Positions 57,948 through 64,000 of a stretch of 64,000 nt of DNA are shown here, piece by piece. The notes under the pieces were generated by a model. It saw only the letters and a program-made list of their open reading frames with translations, had not been told where the DNA came from and made no database searches. Origin of the DNA: Epiperipatus broadwayi (Eukaryota > Onychophora > Udeonychophora > Euonychophora > Peripatidae). Where the stretch lies: positions 252,001 to 316,000 of the forward strand of contig JAQFVV010012397.1 in NCBI GenBank assembly GCA_028023455.1, in the 5' to 3' direction. Made by a program: the position numbers and the translations under genes. Each line of letters starts with the position of its first letter. Positions within the stretch are counted from its first letter, which is position 1.

Positions 57948-58690
57948 ATATATATATATATATGAATTAAAACACATTATTTAATCTGACTGGGATTAAT
58001 TAGGAATAAGTCCTTTCACTTACTAAGTCCATTCACTAAGAATAATAATAATGGCAGCACTTTTACCTTTACTACCATCACCATCTTTTAAGTCTGAAAG
58101 TCCTTGAGGTGCTTAAAATAATAATAACATTGGGATGATCTGTTATGGTCCTAATCAGCTTATTGACCTTCAGGAACTGAGATCCTAGGAATAAGATGTC
58201 CCCTGTTAGTTTCTTCCAATATTTTATGCTTGTTTCCAAAAGTTGCCTCACAGATGATAAAAAAGAGCATGTTCATTTTTTTTCCAGTTTTTATAATTGT
58301 TGTCCTTTTGTTTTTCTGAATTAAGCCCATTGGGAAAAATCCAACTGATGGGTATATTATCAAATTAATCTTGCCTCTGTAAATTTAATTAATATTTTAA
58401 TTCACACTAATTAAATTTCCTCTGTTATCTGAAATTTATTTTTCCTTTTGATAATAATTTATTGTTATGCAATAAATTTTAATTAAATATTTTTTCTTAC
58501 AGCAATTCAAATAATCTTATTCCAGCTAATTATTACTTATTTATTTTATTTATTATTTTCCGTTTCTGTGAATTAAATTCTCATAACTTATTTTATTAAT
58601 ATATATATATATATTTCAATAAAACTTCTTACTCCAAAAAAACAGGTTATTATGTTTTACACATATTCTTGTAATTTTTTCAGCTTTTGC
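57948..58690. other. AT-rich stretch, no gene seen
   Basis: No motif recognised; microsatellite ATAT runs at both ends. Confidence 0.4.
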
Positions 58691-61600
58691 CTTTGATACT
58701 GGGGCATGGATGATCTATATTCTTCTGTTGGTGCTATAGATATCTTGTTTTGCATTCCTATTATTGAATCAGCTTCACTACATTCTCAGTCTGTTATTTC
58801 TCTTGAATTACTTTATCAGGTACTGTCAACTATTTTTTGCTTTTACCAAGTTTTGATAATTTCTTCTCTATCTGTTACCAGTGGCCCTAAAACCTGTATG
58901 TCTTCAATGACATGTTGGCAGACATGATTCACATGCCTCCGATATTATGTTCCATTCTGTATTTTAAAGATTATAGTTTGTTTCAATAGTTTCCTAATAA
59001 AAATGTTTGTTCATTTTTGGATGTAATATTGATAGTTTTGAAACAATTTCCTATCTACTCAGGTGAAGATAAAGTTTGTTGCATGTTCATATTATTAATT
59101 TTTCTCCGAGTCTTTTTTAATTTGTTGAATGGCTAAAAAATGGTGTACAGATGTATTTGATGTCTTTATACTTGAAAAAAATCTTTCATTTCTTGAGCAG
59201 TGAACCCAGGGCCATTATCGGAAACAATTATTTCTGGTAATCCATGGCATGAAAAAAATGCCTTCAAATTTTGAAGTTTCCTCAGCATTCATAATTTTCA
59301 CAATGCAATACTTCACTCATTTACAGTATGCATCTAAAAGTATGAGAGGTATTTTCCCAGTGATTGGACCTGAGTGCACCATGTGAAGTCTCTGACATTG
59401 TTTAATTGCTTTAGGTCACTGTGAATACTTCTTGTTTCATATTCATTTTGGACTGACAAGTTGTGCATTTCTTAATGTGTTTCTCAGTGTCAATGGTTAT
59501 CTTTGGCAACCTGATGAAACTAAATAGCTAGTGCATTGGTGTATACAACTCCTGGATGCAGTTCATGCAATAGACTTAGAACTTTTCCTCTGCACTCTAA
59601 TACTACCATTACCGATTACAATAAAATCCTTGCTGACTGATAACTTGTGATGATTTGTCCAAAAAAGCAGTTTCAAGGCAATGTGGTTTCATAGGTGGCT
59701 AGCTATTTCTAATCCAGCCTATCAATAGCTGATAACTTTTATTGGCCCTTGTCCATTTTGTTACTGTATTTTCTGACTGTAGAACTATATAATTAATTTC
59801 TATTTTGTTACTCCATGTTTCATCTTTGTCTGGATTTCTAGACAATGCAACAGCATGTGGAATTTCTTTCCCTTTTTTATATAACAACTGGTTATCATGA
59901 TGACAATATGTTTCTCTATCCCAACAAGTCTACTCAATTGGTTAAATGCTAGGTTATTGTTTACTAATATTCTCAATAACAACTTGTGGTTACTATTTGT
60001 ATATTCATGAAATTTCTTTAAGTTGAACATAATAGCCAAGACCCCTTTGTCAATCTGTCTATAATTTTTCACAGCTTTAGAAAGGGTCCTTGATACATAG
60101 GGCCATTTGGCATTGTAACATGAATAACACAAAACTGCCCCCACACCCCATTCTGAAATGTCCATTGCCACACTTCAAAATTATTATCAAAATGAACCAG
60201 TAATTTCTCTGAGGATAGTAGAGTTTTGATTTGTGTAAAAGCTTCCTCAAAGCTTTTTAGCCACTGCCAGTTCTGTTTTTTTTAATAATTCATACAAAGA
60301 TTTTGCTACATGAGCTTTTTTTTGTAAAAAGGGTTTGAAATAGTTTATCAAACTCAGGAAATACCTAGAGTCCTTTAATGTTTCTGGGTTTAGCCACATA
60401 TTCTATGGCTCTTATTTTCTTGGGCGATAGTTGACTTGTCTGAGATTTTTATGTCGTGGAAATACTAATTTCTTCATGTTTCACATGCTTTTCTGAACAT
60501 TTAACTTGACTCTGAATCTCTACAAATTTTGCATACTTTACCCAGTCTTTGATGAAACATCTCTTCCAAGCATGCTGTTATAATATGTATGTCATCAAAG
60601 TAAAGTATTAGACCATCTAATCTCTAAAGAAACATTAATTTTTACTTGAAACATGTTCAGCCCCGCTGAAATACTGAATGGTAGCCAATTGCATTTAAAT
60701 AATCCCACAAGAGATGTTAGAATTAATATTTTCCGCTGACTTGTTCATCATCAGTATTTCATGAAAAGTGGAATTTAGATCTAGTTTCATGAAATGTGAT
60801 GCGTTTTGCAGACTGGCCAATACACCTCTTACATTAGACAGAGATGCCTCTTAGCACATATTTATTTATTGTCATCCTATAATTCCCACATATTCGAATT
60901 TGACCATTGGGTTTTGTTATTACAACTATAGGCATGGCCCAATCTGATGTTTTACCAATGTTAATACCCCCTTTTTTACCAATCTCTGAATTTTCTACTC
61001 AACTTTGGTTTTGCATGAATGGGATTTTTCTCATACACAAATAGACATGCATTTTCAACTCAATGTCTTCCAGGCCCATTGATATTATACCCAATTCGTC
61101 ACTGAATAAATCTTAGATATGTATTTTAAATTTCTTGTTCAAGGAAATTTTTTTTAACAATACTAACTTGAATTCATATCATGTAGAATCATTCCCTTCT
61201 TATTATGGAGCTAATTTTCCCTTTTATAATATACAGTGGTAATTTAATAATTTTCTTACACTAACTAATTGGTGATTTTACTCATCCCAGTAATTTCAGT
61301 GCAGTCCTGATCTTAAGCCTTAACATCTATTTTTTCTATTTGAATATCAGTGTCAGGAGCTGTTACTATGCTCCAATCTATCTTGGACATTACTGATATC
61401 CTTAGCCACTATCTATCTCTATTCTAATCTCTTTTCTATAAATTTGCATTTTCATCATGAATTGTTGTCATCCCTGAACTTTCATGTTTTTTACAACAAG
61501 AGCATTAACGGGTTTATCTCCCCATTTTTCTGCATCTGAGATTTTCTTGGGATCTTTCCATTCCCAACCTTCTTATAAACACATTCCAAATGCCCCTTAC

Positions 61601-62100
61601 TTCCACATTTAAAACATTTTTTTTGTTTCCACTTGCAATTTTTTGCTCTATGATCTATTTTTCCACAGCAGAAGCATGTGGCTTTATTTCCCTTTTCATA
61701 TTTCCACTTTTTGCAGGTTAGTATATTTTTTATATATCCTAAAAACTCCAGTATTAATCTTATCTTCCAGTTTAGATTTATAAGCATGACTGTGCTCTAA
61801 AAATTAGCTCGTAAGCTATTCTTTTCTTGATAACAATTTCATATGTTAGATCAGCCCTTTCTGCTTCATGCTTATTTCCAATGGTTACCTCAAAGATGAC
61901 AATGAATACTAACTATTAAGGGTTCCCATAAAGAAATTAAGAAAGTCAGTCAGTACATCAAAGAAACCCAAAATAGAAGAGACCATTTCCAAGAGAATTG
62001 GGATTTAAATCTAATTCAAATTATCTTCCAGATTCTGAAAGAACTTGGTGGCATCCAATTCAACATGAGATGAACATTAAAATCTTGTGGTACCTTTTCT
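58690..62100 (-). mobile_element. Ty3/Gypsy relic 4: gag-pol, decayed
   Basis: Read on the minus strand, gag lies near 62100-61490 with two zinc knuckles: CFCCGKIDHRAKNC (about 61665) and CFKCGSKGHLEC (about 61615). RT follows with AMPIVVI-like and IRICGNY-like blocks (about 60890-60950) and the active-site YFDDI (about 60600). RNase H comes next (AMDISEWGVGAVLCYS at about 60165, then YVSRTLSKAVKNY). The integrase core has IIVSDNGPGF (about 59220) and a degenerate C-terminal region runs towards 58700. All domains are present in normal order, but stops and frameshifts occur throughout. It resembles the family of relics 1-3. LTRs not delimited. Confidence 0.82.
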
Positions 62101-64000
62101 CCAGCATTTAAGTATTATTGTCTGTTGGTTATAATATATATATATATTATAACTGGTTGGGTTACTTGGCACACAGCAACATATTGTGTGTGTGCATATA
62201 TATATAAAGTTGAAAGGAAAAGTAGAAATAAACAGACATAAATTTTTGCAGATATTTTCTACATTTCACTTGGAATAATAATGACTGTAAAGGGTTAAAT
62301 AACTCTGAATTTAAAACAGAATTTTATTACAAATTAAAACATTTAAAAATAAATATTAATATTGTATTATTGCTATTCTGATTTTAAAATTTAAAAACAA
62401 GGATGTTTTTAATAATTGTAAAAATTTCTATTATGTATTTTTGAAGTATTTTAATTAATTGGTAAATTTCTGTAAATAAAAATATGTATATCACACTTTG
62501 ATAAAAATTTCAGACTTGTTTTCAAAAGAAATTCGAGATAAATAAAACTTTGCTTTTAATTAAAGTGTTTTTTTCACCTCCAAATATTTTATAAAAGGGC
62601 TGATAAAAATATCAGTTCATTCTGGCTCTAAATATTTTGAGAGCAATGGCCAAATTGATCAGTTGCAAAAGTTTGGCTAATAATTTTTAGAGAAGCAGCT
62701 GGATCATCGCTAGCTACAAAGTTGGTTACAATATTTTGTTGTAGCTTGTTAAAGTTTGCAGCAATTGGTTTTAGAGGGCTAGAGAGATGGCTGGCCAATT
62801 TATACAGCACTCCCATAGATGTAGTTGAAGTCAAGGCAGGAAAACCAGCAGCAGTCTATTGGTTCTATGAATTCACATGGAGGAAAATGACTTGTGTTGA
62901 AATGCATAGCCTCAAAAGTGTTCTGAGAAAATAGTTTGGTAACCTGAAGCTCATCAAGCCCTAAACAGAAGGGATCTCATGGCAAGCCCACAAATTCTTT
63001 GAATACCTTTCCTGATGCTGACAATTATCTAGATTATGCCTATTTTGATGAACTAAAAACCAAGCTGTCCAGAGAAACCTATTTGCTCAAGAAGTAATTA
63101 TACATATGCTGATGTATTTATATGCAGAAAAGCACAAATAAATATATATATATAGCTGGTGAGTTAGTTTAAAATCCTTAAAATGACATAAATTTATAAC
63201 TTAAAGTAAAAACAAAATAATTTATTTGCATCATACATCTAAATGGGACATAATCAATTATATAAATATATATTGTAAAGAAGTTATTTTAATATTCCTT
63301 AACATTTTTAAACCTATATTTTTAAATTTTAAAACTATATGATTAATGGTGACATGGGATTGTGATATAATTTAAAACAAGTAACTAATTTTTCCTTGAA
63401 TTAAAAAAAAATTGCAAAAATATTATTTTAAAATCTATTTTTTTTAAATAATGCAAGCATAATTTTGTTTGAATTAAAATCAAAAAAGCAAATCTTTTAG
63501 ATTAATTTAAAAGCATATGATAATAAATTAATCAACAATCAAAAAGTGACCTGCCATAAAATTGACTTTATTTCCTTTAAAAAAAAAAGAAAACTATAAT
63601 TAGTTAAGAGTAACCTGATGAAAAGCATATCTTTTTTAGAGTAATCTGTCAAAAAGTATTATATCTGCTGGAGGATTTAACTTTTATCAGTGGTCAAAAA
63701 AAATTGACTTTATTTCTTTTTTAAAAAGAAGTAAAAGAAACTGTAATAATTAAAGATACAATTTGATTTTATTAATATACATGGGTATGTGTGAATTTAA
63801 TATATTTTAACCAAAAAATTAACTATGAAAAATATATTACTGTAACAAGTTAAAATAGGTAAACGACAGTATGCATATATACATGCACATGCATATATGT
63901 AAAATTTTAATCTTTTATTGTATAATGATTTAAATATGTCTAGGAATTATACTGCACATGTCTGTGCATATACAGATGAGTATCAAATAGACATGTAAAA
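62101..64000. other. AT-rich stretch, no gene recognised
   Basis: A GC-richer part at about 62620-62990 has open frames on both strands (minus 62628-62834, plus 62722-62934) with no recognisable motif. The rest is A/T-rich with ATAT microsatellites. Confidence 0.4.

Overview
This is an AT-rich animal (metazoan) nuclear window, not a microbial one. The evidence is a multi-exon gene for a string of complement-control-protein (CCP/sushi) domains with GT-AG introns, a processed copy of the animal-type fused purine gene PAICS, and remnants of Ty3/Gypsy, Penelope-like, LINE, mariner and fold-back elements. I cannot name the species. No complete single-exon protein gene is visible, and most open frames are chance or transposon debris.

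Layout. (1) 1-19.2 kb is a nest of Ty3/Gypsy elements on the + strand. Gypsy-1 (1-1174) is interrupted by about 5.7 kb of other DNA, resumes at 6922 and runs into an LTR (7027-7835) that also serves as the 5' LTR of Gypsy-2 (to about 17.81 kb). Gypsy-2 carries a poly-A-tailed PAICS pseudogene in place of its RT palm, and next to it a young 4.88-kb non-autonomous LTR element (10163-15041, minus orientation, 4-bp TSD, 2.1-kb LTRs, tRNA-Lys primer site, TG...TA ends). A third decayed Gypsy lies at 17.87-19.19 kb. (2) 19.2-34.1 kb has no recognisable host gene, but holds four long inverted repeats or fold-back structures and a dead mariner. (3) 34.4-40.2 kb holds two Penelope-like relics (one with a GIY-YIG domain and a nested TIR element) and a 5'-truncated LINE. 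These flank the lowest-coordinate exon of the CCP gene. (4) 36.16-52.24 kb, minus strand, is the host gene: 29 usable CCP exons plus two dead ones, all phase 1-1, one domain per exon. Twenty-seven of them form nine tandem units of three domain types (C-A-B), about 1.0-1.16 kb per unit, with a recent 2.28-kb doubling in the middle. Both ends of the gene lie outside what I can recognise. (5) 52.3-64 kb is non-coding: a possible small + strand exon, a retroelement-like TATA region, a solo LTR of the same family as the young element, and a decayed Gypsy-4 on the minus strand.

The most interesting system is the CCP array. It resembles complement-receptor-style 'long homologous repeat' proteins in organisation. 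It is still expanding by whole-unit duplication, and it tolerates loss of single exons because every exon is symmetric in phase. The predicted mature string is about 1,612 residues in the visible part, with N-glycosylation sequons in every repeated domain type. Ligand and function cannot be read from the sequence.
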